Part shown: positions 53,996 through 62,194 of the stretch, piece after piece
How the letters are laid out: each line of letters starts with the position of its first letter
Numbering within the stretch: the first letter of the stretch is position 1
Assembly: GCA_021186555.1 (NCBI GenBank)
Contig: JAJKFL010000007.1
Coordinates: forward strand, 31,905,827 to 31,969,826
Source: Reticulitermes speratus
Lineage: Eukaryota; Arthropoda; Insecta; Blattodea; Rhinotermitidae
Length of the DNA stretch: 64,000 nucleotides
Direction of reading: 5' to 3'
Notes under the pieces: model-generated
Databases searched by the model: none
What the model was told of the DNA's origin: nothing
Seen by the model: only the letters and a program-made list of their open reading frames with translations
Position numbers and translations under genes: made by a program

Positions 53996-54132
53996 CTGAG
54001 GGTCTGTCTTCGAATTTATGCTGTACATCAATGTCATAGAGTAGGTGGGCTCCCTTTGCCTGACGCTTTCCAATATGGACAGTTTTGTTGTTAGAAACAT
54101 TGACGAGGGCTAGGGCACTGAGATTACACCAT
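53996..54132 (-). CDS. Candidate host exon, 137 nt, function unknown
   Basis: On the minus strand a pyrimidine-containing tract ends in ATTCAATTCCAG (acceptor), followed by 45 full codons: WCNLSALALVNVSNNKTVHI, GKRQAKGAHLLYDIDVQHKF, EDRPS. They end at CCCTCAG|GTACAC, a good donor. The exon starts with one base of a split codon and ends one base into the next. The peptide is non-repetitive and protein-like, unlike the other frames here. I cannot name the protein. The frame stays open beyond both splice sites by chance, and a hAT MITE lies in the presumed upstream intron. Confidence 0.35.
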
Positions 54133-54191
54133 CTGGAATTGAATGTTGAAAAGTTCAAAGTAATTGATCTACAATTTTGAATGATCCAAAC

Positions 54192-54673
54192 CAGTGGTTC
54201 CCAAACTTTTTCGGTCCACCGCCCCCTTGGTTCCATATACACACCCACAGCGCCCCCCTACCTTTTTTTAAAAAACATAAATGCGCTTTTGTTTCCACTT
54301 TTATTTTATATTTAAAAAATCGTTTAAATAAAATTATGAGAGTTAAACTTAATGTTTTATGTGTTAATAAATTAAAATGTATTATATTTTTTATGATTAA
54401 CAATAATTCATCTAGCAATAGTTTATTAAAAAATAATATGTGTTTGAATAAGATTCATAAATTAAAATACTAAGAAATTTATTTCATTTTTTATTTTTAA
54501 CACAAAAATTACTTTATTTGAATTTTATTATAAAAATAAATGCACTACTTGTCTACTAGCGCCCCCCTGTGATAATAACAGCGCTCCCTTCCACCTCTCG
54601 TACCTATTAGCGCCCACCTCGATAATCCCACCGCCCCCCAGGGGGGCTGTACCGCCCACATTGGGAACCACTG
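54192..54673. mobile_element. hAT-type MITE with target duplication
   Basis: TIRs CAGTGGTTCCCAA / TTGGGAACCACTG; target duplication ATCCAAAC (54184-54191) and ATCTAAAC (54674-54681), 7 of 8. GCGCCCCCC-type sequence near both ends, AT-rich interior. No transposase. Confidence 0.88.
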
Positions 54674-54761
54674 ATCTAAACCGTTCATTTTGCAATTACA
54701 TATGATATCAAACCCAACAAATGCACACAATTGTATTAAATTTTATTATACCCACCGTATA

Positions 54762-54804
54762 ACTCCTACATGTTTCGGCCACTCATGTGGCCATCTTCAG
54801 GGAG
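54762..54804 (-). ncRNA. Type I hammerhead ribozyme motif, well formed
   Basis: Minus strand: stem I CUCC/GGAG, CUGAAGA, U, stem II GGCCAC/GUGGCC with loop AUGA, GAAA, four-base palindromic stem III CAUG, UA. Stem II is six perfect pairs. Confidence 0.87.
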
Positions 54805-54978
54805 GTGCATTACAAAGAATACATACATCGAAATATTACAGAAGATTTTGGAGCCAATCCACAGATATAAAATGTTAAATTAATATTTATTATTTAATAC
54901 TGAATTTAATATTTTACGTCTATGCATCGGTACCATTAACGTCTGTAATATTTCGATGTATGTATTCTTTGTAGTGCA

Positions 54979-55023
54979 CCTCCCTGAAGAAGGCCACATG
55001 AGTAGCCGAAGCATGTAGGAGTT
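54979..55023 (+). ncRNA. Hammerhead motif, partly decayed
   Basis: Plus-strand partner of 54762-54804: stem I CUCC/GGAG, CUGAAGA, stem II with a mismatch, a core close to GAAA, CAUG, UA. It looks less likely to be active than its partner. Confidence 0.6.
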
Positions 55024-55079
55024 ATACTGTGTGTATAATGTACTTTAATACACTTATGTGCATTTGTTGGTTTTGATAC

Positions 55080-55705
55080 CTTGCCTAACAGATACACCTT
55101 CATATGTAGTGTTATAGTAGAGATCCTAATCCATCCGATGGTCGCCATAATGGCACTGTGTTAAGTAATTCAAAATGTTATTTGTTTTCTATGTAAACAA
55201 AACAAATCAATTTGTAACGTCACGCAAAGACGAAGCTCCATCGTAAATGTGGAATCCAAGCACTACTGTAACTACGAAAGTCCTATAACCATGGAAACCG
55301 GGATGTGACTCATTTACAAACGATTACTATGTATAGTTAAATGTGCGTAAGCCTGCAGATTTTCCGTGTTTAACGCAATCAGTGAATGTGATATAGTTCA
55401 GTGCGAAGACTTACTGACGTTTGGGCCTTACTAAGATTCTATAAAAATCCACGATACTGTCACAAGCTGAAAAAGGCGTGGGCCTAATTTATAGAAGGAC
55501 AGATATTTTTAAATGCTGAAAAGTGTCGCGAGCTTTGTGTGGTGGTGGTGGTGATGACACCTCAATTAACTTGTAGATAAGTACTATCTACTATACGTAG
55601 AAAAGTGTAAGCCTTGATTTTTCTTTTTTGTGCTTAAAGAGTGTGTCCGATAGTGAGACAGGAAGAGATATTACATAGAGACAAGGACAGGCATATCCTA
55701 CATTA
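55080..55705. other. No recognised feature
   Basis: Unclassified sequence up to the LINE fragment; a GGTGGTGGTGGTGATGA run at 55542. Confidence 0.35.
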
Positions 55706-55711
55706 ATAAAT

Positions 55712-55933
55712 AGAAGGAAGGCCAATTGCCTTCTAAAAAACGTTATTGAAGGAAAGATAGAGGGAAGGATAGAAGTGGCAAGAAGACGAGGAATAAGACG
55801 TAATCAGCTACTGGACGACCTTAAGGAAAAGAGAAGATATTGGAAATTGAAAGAGGAAGCACTAGATCGCACTCTGTGGAGAACTCGCTTTGGAGAAAGC
55901 TATGGGTCTGTCGTAAGACAGACTACAGAATGA
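55712..55933 (+). mobile_element. LINE reverse-transcriptase C-terminus (74 codons to stop)
   Basis: In frame: RRKANCLLKNVIEGKIEGRI, EVARRRGIRRNQLLDDLKEK, RRYWKLKEEALDRTLWRTRF, GESYGSVVRQTTE, then TGA at 55931-55933. This is the C-terminal segment of a LINE ORF2 family (IEGKIEG...QLLDDLKE...W.LKEEALDRTLWRTRFG). It is a third LINE family in the window. 5' truncated; a few residues appear deleted after CLLK relative to what I expect (inference). Confidence 0.8.
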
Positions 55934-56632
55934 AGAGGCTACGGATCTTGTCGTAAGACAGGCCACAGAATGAAGAGGCTATGGGTCTGTCGTAAGACAG
56001 ACTACAGAATGAAGAGGCTATGGGTCTGTCGTAAGACAGACTACAGAATGAAGAGGCTACGGACTTGTCGTAAGACAGGCCACAGAATGAAGAGGCTACG
56101 GACCTGTCGTAAGACAGGCCACAGAATGAAGAGGCTATGGGTCTGTCGTAAGACAGACTACAGAATGAAGAGGCTACGGACCTGTCGTAAGACAGGCCAC
56201 AGAATGAAGAGGCTATGGGTCTGTCGTAAGACAGGCCACAGAATGAAGAGGCTATGGGTCTGTCGTAAAACAGGCCACAGTGAAGAGGCTATGGGTCTGT
56301 CGTAAGACAGGCCACAGAATGAAGAGGCTATGGGTCTGTCGTAAGACAGGCCACAGAATGAAGAGGCTATGGGTCTGTCGTAAGACAGGCCACAGAATGA
56401 AGAGGCTATGGGTCTGTCGTAAGACAGGCCACAGAATGAAGAGGCTATGGGTCTGTCGTAAGACAGGCCACAAATGAAGAGGCTATGGGTCTGTCGTAAG
56501 ACAGGCTACAGAATGAAGAGGCTATGGGTCTGTCGTAAGACAGGCCACAGTGAAGAGGCTATGGGTCTGTCGTAAGACAGGTCACAGAATGAAGAGGCTA
56601 TGGGCCTGTCGTAAGACAGGCCACAGAATGAA
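55896..56632 (+). repeat. 39-bp satellite from the last LINE codons, about 18 copies
   Basis: Unit GAAGAGGCTATGGGTCTGTC plus GTAAGACAGGCCACAGAAT, 39 bp. The first unit overlaps the end of the LINE ORF (TATGGGTCTGTCGTAAGACA encodes YGSVVRQ). Units alternate between ATGGGTCTG and ACGGACCTG types; a few lost two or three bases. The 13-codon period keeps frames open. Confidence 0.92.
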
Positions 56633-56639
56633 ATAATGA

Positions 56640-57355
56640 AAGTGTGTGTAGATGCCTTGCGATAGGCCGACCATCGATCCAAACAATCCTGCTAAATGTC
56701 TTTAGCATTCATCGTTTCAGGATCGATTCTAATTCGAAACACGCCATATTATCTAACCGTGACACCTGAACTACATCCACAGTAATATTATTGTGTCGTT
56801 ATGGCGTTATAAGTACTGTATCAATAGGCACATTAACTTTAGTGTCATTGTTATCGATTGAGTCACAAAGTGTGATTACAGCACAGCGTCGAGTCGGGGT
56901 CATGCAGGTACCACAGTGAAAGTTATTTTCATATGTTACTTTCTCCCTCTCCCGCGCGTTGTTATGACACGTCTCGCATTGTTACGTAACACGGCGCGTG
57001 CGTGGATTCCTCTGCGTGCAGAAGTGGAGTAAGTAGTTAACAATCAAATGTTTTTTTGTGGCAGATTGATTGTATATTATCACTATCAGTTTCAGTTTTA
57101 TGAATCACATCTAATAACCCAAATGTTATGGCTATAAAGCTGTGGTTTGGTGGCTGTGAAACTTTGTTTTTGTTTTTGGGAAGGAATAAAGTGGTTTGAA
57201 GGTATGTGGCAATGAAGTACTGAGGATAAGATCTGGACCAGAAGACTGAGAGAGTAAATAGAAGGAGGATTCAAACACATGAAGATAAACTTCATAATTT
57301 GTTCTCACCAATTATTATTGGAGCCATTACATACACAGGGTATATCTTCACGGTA
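56640..57355. other. No recognised gene
   Basis: Unclassified; the 65-residue minus frame at 57098-57295 is unrecognised. Confidence 0.35.
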
Positions 57356-57357
57356 TA

Positions 57358-57468
57358 TTTACCGTGCATTTTTGTACAATTGATCAACTCACACCAACAA
57401 ATGCACCAGAACAAGTGAAATCAGTGACAAACTTGATTTGGTGCATTTGTTGGTGTGAGTTGATCAAC
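57358..57468. mobile_element. Minimal Penelope-like element: ends without a ribozyme
   Basis: Box TACCGTGCATTTTTGTAC (57359), terminal repeat TTGATCAACTCACACCAACA + AATGCACC, about 33 bp of interior, then the inverted repeat GGTGCATTTGTTGGTGTGAG + TTGATCAA. Repeats match perfectly over 28 bp, but the hammerhead part is missing. It fixes where the ends of this family lie. Confidence 0.8.
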
Positions 57469-57475
57469 AGGGTAT

Positions 57476-57745
57476 AGCGTCGTCGGTGTAGTGATTAGAC
57501 TACGGACTGGACGGTCAGGTATTTGAATGCGAAAAGGGCAAATTATTTTTTTCTTCTACAAAACTTTCAGATCTGCTATGGGCCCACTCAACCTCCTATT
57601 GAGTGTGTACCCAGCGTTTTTCTTGGGAGTAAAGTGATTTGACCACACACTTCCATGTACAGCTCAGGTTAAGAATGATGGAGCTATGTATCCACTCTCC
57701 ATATTTGCCTTCATGGCGCAGACAGGGGTAAATTTACCTTTTTTT
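57476..57745 (+). mobile_element. SINE-A relative
   Basis: Decayed A box (GTCGTCGGTGTAGTGATTAG), decayed B box, CACTCAACCTCCTATTGAGT, GGGAGTAAAGTGATTTGACC, tail GGGGTAAATTTACC. Confidence 0.65.
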
Positions 57746-57839
57746 CTTTGCATGTTCAGAATGAAATTGAAGGTACGTGTACTAAGTACAGAATAAAAAT
57801 ATTTTTATGGCGGTTTGAACAGAATACAGGAAGAAAACT

Positions 57840-58918
57840 GGGATTTAAAACAGTCCAACACAGCTGTATTTTATTTAAAACAGTCCAACACAGCTGTATT
57901 TTATTTAAAACAGTCCAACACAGCTGTATTTTATTTAAAACAGTCCAACACATCTGTATTTTATTTAAAACAGTCCAACACAGCTGTATTTTTTTAAAAC
58001 AGTCCAACACATCTGTATTTTATTTAAAACAGTCCAACACATCTGTATTTTATTTAAAACATTCCAACACAGCTGTATTTTATTTAAAACAGTTCCAACA
58101 CAGCTGTATTTTATTTAAAACAGTCCAACATAGCTGTATTTTATTTAAAACAGTCCAACACATCTGTATTTTATTTAAAACATTCCAACACAGCTGTATT
58201 TTATTTAAAACAGTCCAACACATCTGTATTTTATTTAAAACAGTCCAACACAGCTGTATTTTATTTAAAACATTCCAACACAGCTGTATTTTATTTTAAA
58301 CAGTCCAACACAGCTGTATTTTATTTAAAACAGTCCAACACAGCTGTATTTTATTTAAAACAGTCAAACAGCTGTATTTTATTTAAAACAGTCCAACACA
58401 GCTGTACTTTATTTAAAACAGTCCAACATCTGTATTTTTATTTAAAAACAGTCCAACACAGCTGTATTTATTTAAAACAGTCCAACAGCTGTATTTATTT
58501 AAAACAGTCCAACACAGCTGTATTTTATTTAAAACAGTCCAACACAGCTGTATTTTATATAAAACAGTCCAACACATCTGTATTTTATTTAAAACAGTCC
58601 AACACAGCTGTATTTTATTTAAAACAGTCCAACACAGCTGTATTTTATTTAAAACAGTCCAACACAGCTGTATTTTATTTAAAACAGTCCAACACAGCTG
58701 TATTTTATTTAAAACAGTCCAACACAGCTGTATTTTATTTAAAACAGTCCAACACAGCTGTATTTTATTTAAAACAGTCCAACACAGCTGTATTTTATTT
58801 AAAACAGTCCAACACAGCTGTATTTTATTTAAAACAGTCCAACACAGCTGTATTTTATTTAAAACAGTCCAACACAGCTGTATTTTATTTAAAACAATCC
58901 AACACAGCTGTATTTTAT
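57840..58918 (+). repeat. 30-bp satellite, about 36 copies
   Basis: Unit AAAACAGTCCAACACAGCTG plus TATTTTATTT, 30 bp. Variants CATCTG and CATTCC are spread through the first half; the end (58560-58900) is nearly homogeneous. Irregular short units near 58360-58500. Frames of up to 183 residues are periodic artefacts. Confidence 0.92.
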
Positions 58919-58919
58919 T

Positions 58920-59280
58920 CAGTAGCCTAATGTTTCAGTGGAAGTCTACCATCATTAGACCATGAATAAAATGTGTAAAAAGAAGATGAAAAATGTATTT
59001 TATTTACGTTTTTTGGGATCCCAAATTTTTCAAGTTTTTTTTTACAATAACTTGTAAAATAGTATTGGTCGACAGTAGCTAATTAGTGATTATAAGTGAT
59101 TACATTATTCGACAAATTTATATCTATAATTCATGCAAAATTAATACTAAAATTATTATTAATCAGGCAACGTAAAACAAAATTTATCATTACTTATAAT
59201 TTATTTATTTATTTTACAGCCCACAGCAACATACCACGATTCTTGACACCAGCACCTACACCGTTCACCAAAACATTTTA
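58920..59280. other. No recognised gene
   Basis: AT-rich. Short frame at 59096-59281 is unrecognised. Confidence 0.3.
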
Positions 59281-59284
59281 ACTA

Positions 59285-59535
59285 CGATTTTAACTTATAA
59301 ATCATAAGTTTTAATGCTTTATGAATTTTAAAATTCAGATATTTAAAACAAATATTAAGACATGAGTGTATTGGACCCTTCAAAATATGCAGTTGAAGTG
59401 ATAGTAGCTTTTTCAAAAAAACCCCTGACGATGATCCGAGGATCGAAACACGTGTAGGGGTACATTTTACAATAAAAACTACAAAAAAAGTGGTTTCCGT
59501 GTGCATTAGTTGGTGTAAAATAAATTGAATTATAT
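59285..59535 (+). mobile_element. Penelope-like element fragment with hammerhead
   Basis: Right end GTGTGCATTAGTTGGTG (59498), hammerhead 59421-59460 and the GAAGTGATAGTAGCTTTTTC block shared with 51540 and 60320. The left end is not clear. Confidence 0.65.
59421..59460 (+). ncRNA. Type I hammerhead ribozyme motif, well formed
   Basis: Stem I CCC/GGG, CUGACGA, U, stem II GAUCC/GGAUC with loop GA, GAAA (59445-59448), stem III CACGUG, UA, GGGG. Confidence 0.86.
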
Positions 59536-59597
59536 CTATAAATTTTTTTTCCTAAAAAGCAACGGGTAAAATGGGAATTTATGTATTTGTGATTATA

Positions 59598-59683
59598 CAG
59601 AGCATACAGGTATACACAAAAGAATGGTGCGGTTTCAATAGTGAATACTATTGAAACCGCACCATTCTTTTGTGTATACTCTG
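59598..59683. mobile_element. Palindromic MITE, TA-flanked (copy 4)
   Basis: Same palindrome as at 2910, 3780 and 4213 but with a variant centre (AATAGTGAATACTATT) and a few extra bases in the left arm. TA on both sides. Confidence 0.75.
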
Positions 59684-60076
59684 TATATATGTAGTGAAAT
59701 ACAGCTGGAGTCTAGGCGTTGGCGACAAGTGTAGATGGTTTGATTTGTTTTTCGTATAAGTGTCACGCCGAGTTTCAGGGGAGTTTTCTTATGTAGCACA
59801 ATATTTGTTAAGATATAAAATATGGTTTATCATAATTAAAGATTGAAACTCGTCAATAGATGATTTTCTTACTAACGGCATACTAACTGGGATTACTATG
59901 AAGAATTGGGAGAGCAAAATTAAAACACCTTGAAAATCAGAACGTGAAATAATAAATTTCACAATGTTGACACCGTGCATCTTCGTCATATCAAATTAAG
60001 TTTCAGACCAACTGATGCACACTAAAACCACTTTTATTGTAGCTTTATTATAATTGTTATAATTGTTAAAATTATA

Positions 60077-60115
60077 CCCTTACACGTGTTTCGATCCTAG
60101 GATCATCGTCAGGGC
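60077..60115 (-). ncRNA. Hammerhead motif, stem I weakened
   Basis: Minus strand: CUGACGA, U, stem II GAUCC/GGAUC, GAAA, CACGUG, UA. Core and stem II intact; stem I pairs only with a shift. Confidence 0.7.
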
Positions 60116-60345
60116 GTTTTTTGTTGAATGTTGAAAGCCACTGTCACTTCAATCACATGATTTTAAATAGTCTAACGGCACATTAAAACTTATGCATTAT
60201 AAGTTAAAATTTTAACTTATAATATATAAGTAATATATATAGAATATATAAGTTAAAATTTTTACTTTTAATATATAAGTTTTAAAGTGCCGTTAGACTA
60301 TTTAAAATCATGTGATTGAAGTGACAGTGGCTTTCAGCAAAAAAA

Positions 60346-60386
60346 ACCCCTGACGATGATCCTAGGATCGAAACATGTGTAGGGGT
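60346..60386 (+). ncRNA. Type I hammerhead ribozyme motif, well formed
   Basis: Stem I CCC/GGG, CUGACGA (60350-60356), U, stem II GAUCC/GGAUC, GAAA (60370-60373), stem III CAUGUG (one weak G-U pair), UA, GGGG. Confidence 0.82.
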
Positions 60387-60609
60387 ATAATTTTAACAAT
60401 TATAATTAAAGCTACAATAAAAGTGGTTTTAGTTGTGCATCAGTTGGTCTGAAACTTAATTTAATGTGACATAATAATTAGGGTGACACAAAATGGACTA
60501 TGTGGAGTACGGTAAAGAGTCTTACGATATTATAACAGCAATTAATTCCTTGAACAAGTAACTATTAACCTACGATATTTGGGGTTCATACAATTGCACT
60601 GTGTGGCTT

Positions 60610-60792
60610 TTGAAATGTGACGCCGTGTCAATTAATAAAGGGTTACCAAGGTTTCGAGGGGGCCTAGTGCCTGCATCTTTAGGCTCAAGTGCTCCAAGAA
60701 AAGTTACGTCACTTCTTGATCCAGAAGAAGATGACACTACGATCCTTCGAAATATCTGTGAAATAACTGTGACTATTTATCAGTAGACACAA
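60610..60792. mobile_element. Inverted-repeat family element, diverged
   Basis: GTGACGCCGTGTCAATTAAT, GGGTTACCAAGGTTTCGAGG, ending near ATTTATCAGTAGACAC. Layout as in 36964-37140. The 61-residue frame is unrecognised. Confidence 0.45.
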
Positions 60793-61185
60793 AGTAAGAT
60801 CACAGAAGGACTTCAATCTTCAGCTACTAACCTTCCAAAAAAATAAAAAATAAAATAGAAATGAGATTGGCTGTCTTGTGTCGATATTTATTGGCCAGAT
60901 ATCAGAAATACAACTTTGTAATCAACATTCATACAGAAAAATGTTGTTGCCTTGTTTTAAATTTCAAACTTTTTTTTTTGTTGGTCTTTACCAGTAGCAA
61001 TATTAAACACTTCCATGTACCTCTAGGGATAACTCGCTTACACTAACTGATGATTTATTGGTTAAAATATACAGGGTGTCCTAAAAGTCACTTGACCCTC
61101 GATGCTTAACAACAATAATACCGTACTTACGACAATTTCGTCTTTTTCTCGTCTGCCAACGTTTCAGGGACAGAAGGTAAAGTAA

Positions 61186-62092
61186 AAGGTGAATTTCACT
61201 GTATAACCTGCCATTAAAGCGTAGAGGGGGAGTAGAGGTATAGCTCTACTCTTTCTTTAACCTCGGCGTTAGATGGGGTGGGTGGTCAACGCCACGCCCC
61301 GGCCACTTTACACCGGGAATGACTCGATACCCATCTTATAGGAGGTTGGGTGGGCCCCGTGGCCGGTCTGGGCGGGTGCGGAAGATCTCGACCCCTACCG
61401 GGATTTTTTTTTTTGCCTGTGTGGGGTTTTTCCCCTTTGATCCATTTTTGTACTGTTTTTAAATCCTTTCGTCCTTCATGTCACTTTACGTTCCATGCTA
61501 CCGTCCTTACAACAAACACAACACAAACATCCATGCCCCGGCGGGAATTTTTTTTTTTTTGCCTCTCCGGGGTTTTTCCCCTTTGATCCATTTTTGTACT
61601 GTTTAAATCCTTTCGTCCTTCATGTCACTTTACGTTCCATACTACCGTCCTTACAACAAACACAACACAAACATCCATGCCCCGGCGGGAATTTTTTTTT
61701 TTTTGCCTCTCCGGGGTTTTTCCCCTTTGATCCATTTTTGTACTGTTTAAATCCTTTCGTCCTTCATGTCACTTTACGTTCCATGCTACCGTCCTTTACA
61801 ACAAACAACAACACAAACATCCATGCCCCGGGGGAATTTTTTTTTTTTGCCTCCCGGGGTTTCCCCTTTGATCCATTTTTGTACTGTTTAAATCCTTTCG
61901 TCCTTCATGTCACTTTACGTTCCATACTACCGTCCTTGTACAACAAACACAACACAAACATCCATGCCCCCGGTGGGATTCGAACCCATAATCCCAGCAA
62001 GCGAGCGGCCACAGACCCACGCCTTAGACCGCACGGTCACTGGGATCGGCTTCGATCCCCGGACCGTCCAGCCCTTAGCGAGTCACTATACA
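61186..62092 (-). mobile_element. SINE-A split at its B box
   Basis: First part 61186-61404: tail AAGTAAAAGGTGAATTTCAC, GGTCAACGCCACGCCCCGGC, GGCCGGTCTGGGCGGGTGCG, CCCCTACCGGGATT. Second part 62049-62092: TTCGATCCCCGGACCGTCCA, GCGAGTCACTATA. The break is within the T-loop of the tRNA-like head, and the gap is filled by SINE-B sequence. Confidence 0.85.
61405..62048 (-). mobile_element. SINE-B chain: four tails, one head
   Basis: A unit of about 143 bp (T-run, GGGTTTTTCCCCTTTGATCC, CCTTTCGTCCTTCATGTCAC, CAACACAAACATCCATGCCC, CGGCGGGA) occurs four times; CATCCATG falls at 61528, 61672, 61818 and 61959. The first three stop at GGCGGGA or GGGGGA and restart with a T-run. Only the last continues into GGTGGGATTCGAACCCATAA and the head complement CGGTCACTGGGATCGG. 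The 205-residue frame over it is SINE sequence. Confidence 0.85.
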
Positions 62093-62194
62093 ATTTTGAA
62101 CATTTCGAGTAGTCAATAAATGTAATTATTTTGTAAGTGTTGTACAATTAACATATTGCCCGTGGTGTCAACTGGCTTTTGCACCAACCTGTAT

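Larger units (their letters stand above)
54705..55075. mobile_element. Palindromic Penelope-like element, hammerhead on each strand
   Basis: Left outer end ATATCAAACCCAACAAATGCAC, right outer end TGTGCATTTGTTGGTTTTGATA. Arms match through the ribozyme and the GAATACATACATCGAAATAT block (54816 and, inverted, 54950), with a non-palindromic centre of about 100 bp. Hammerheads at 54762-54804 (minus) and 54979-55023 (plus). No CCGTGCAT box is visible at either end. Confidence 0.8.
59967..60465. mobile_element. Palindromic Penelope-like element, hammerhead on each strand, box at left
   Basis: Box ACACCGTGCATCTTCGTC (59970), terminal repeat CAAATTAAGTTTCAGACCAA + CTGATGCAC, inverted at 60436-60465. 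Arms match through the ribozymes and the GTCTAACGGCAC block (60171 and inverted 60285); the centre is AT-rich (TATATAAGTTAAAATT). No coding sequence. Relative of 51287-51690, which has only the plus ribozyme. Confidence 0.85.
61072..62191. mobile_element. Mariner-like element holding nested SINEs
   Basis: Left end CAGGGTGTCCTAAAAGTCAC (61072) and right end GGCTTTTGCACCAACCTG (to 62191) are diverged inverted repeats with TA on both sides. Removing the SINEs leaves a short non-coding element similar to 9182-9258. So the order is mariner-like first, SINE-A into it, SINE-B chain into SINE-A. Confidence 0.65.

Noticed and set aside
57748-58299. 183-residue frame
   Set aside because: 30-bp satellite read in frame.
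61495-62112. 205-residue frame
   Set aside because: Chain of SINE-B tails plus head; the PVGFEP-like end is the tRNA B-box region.
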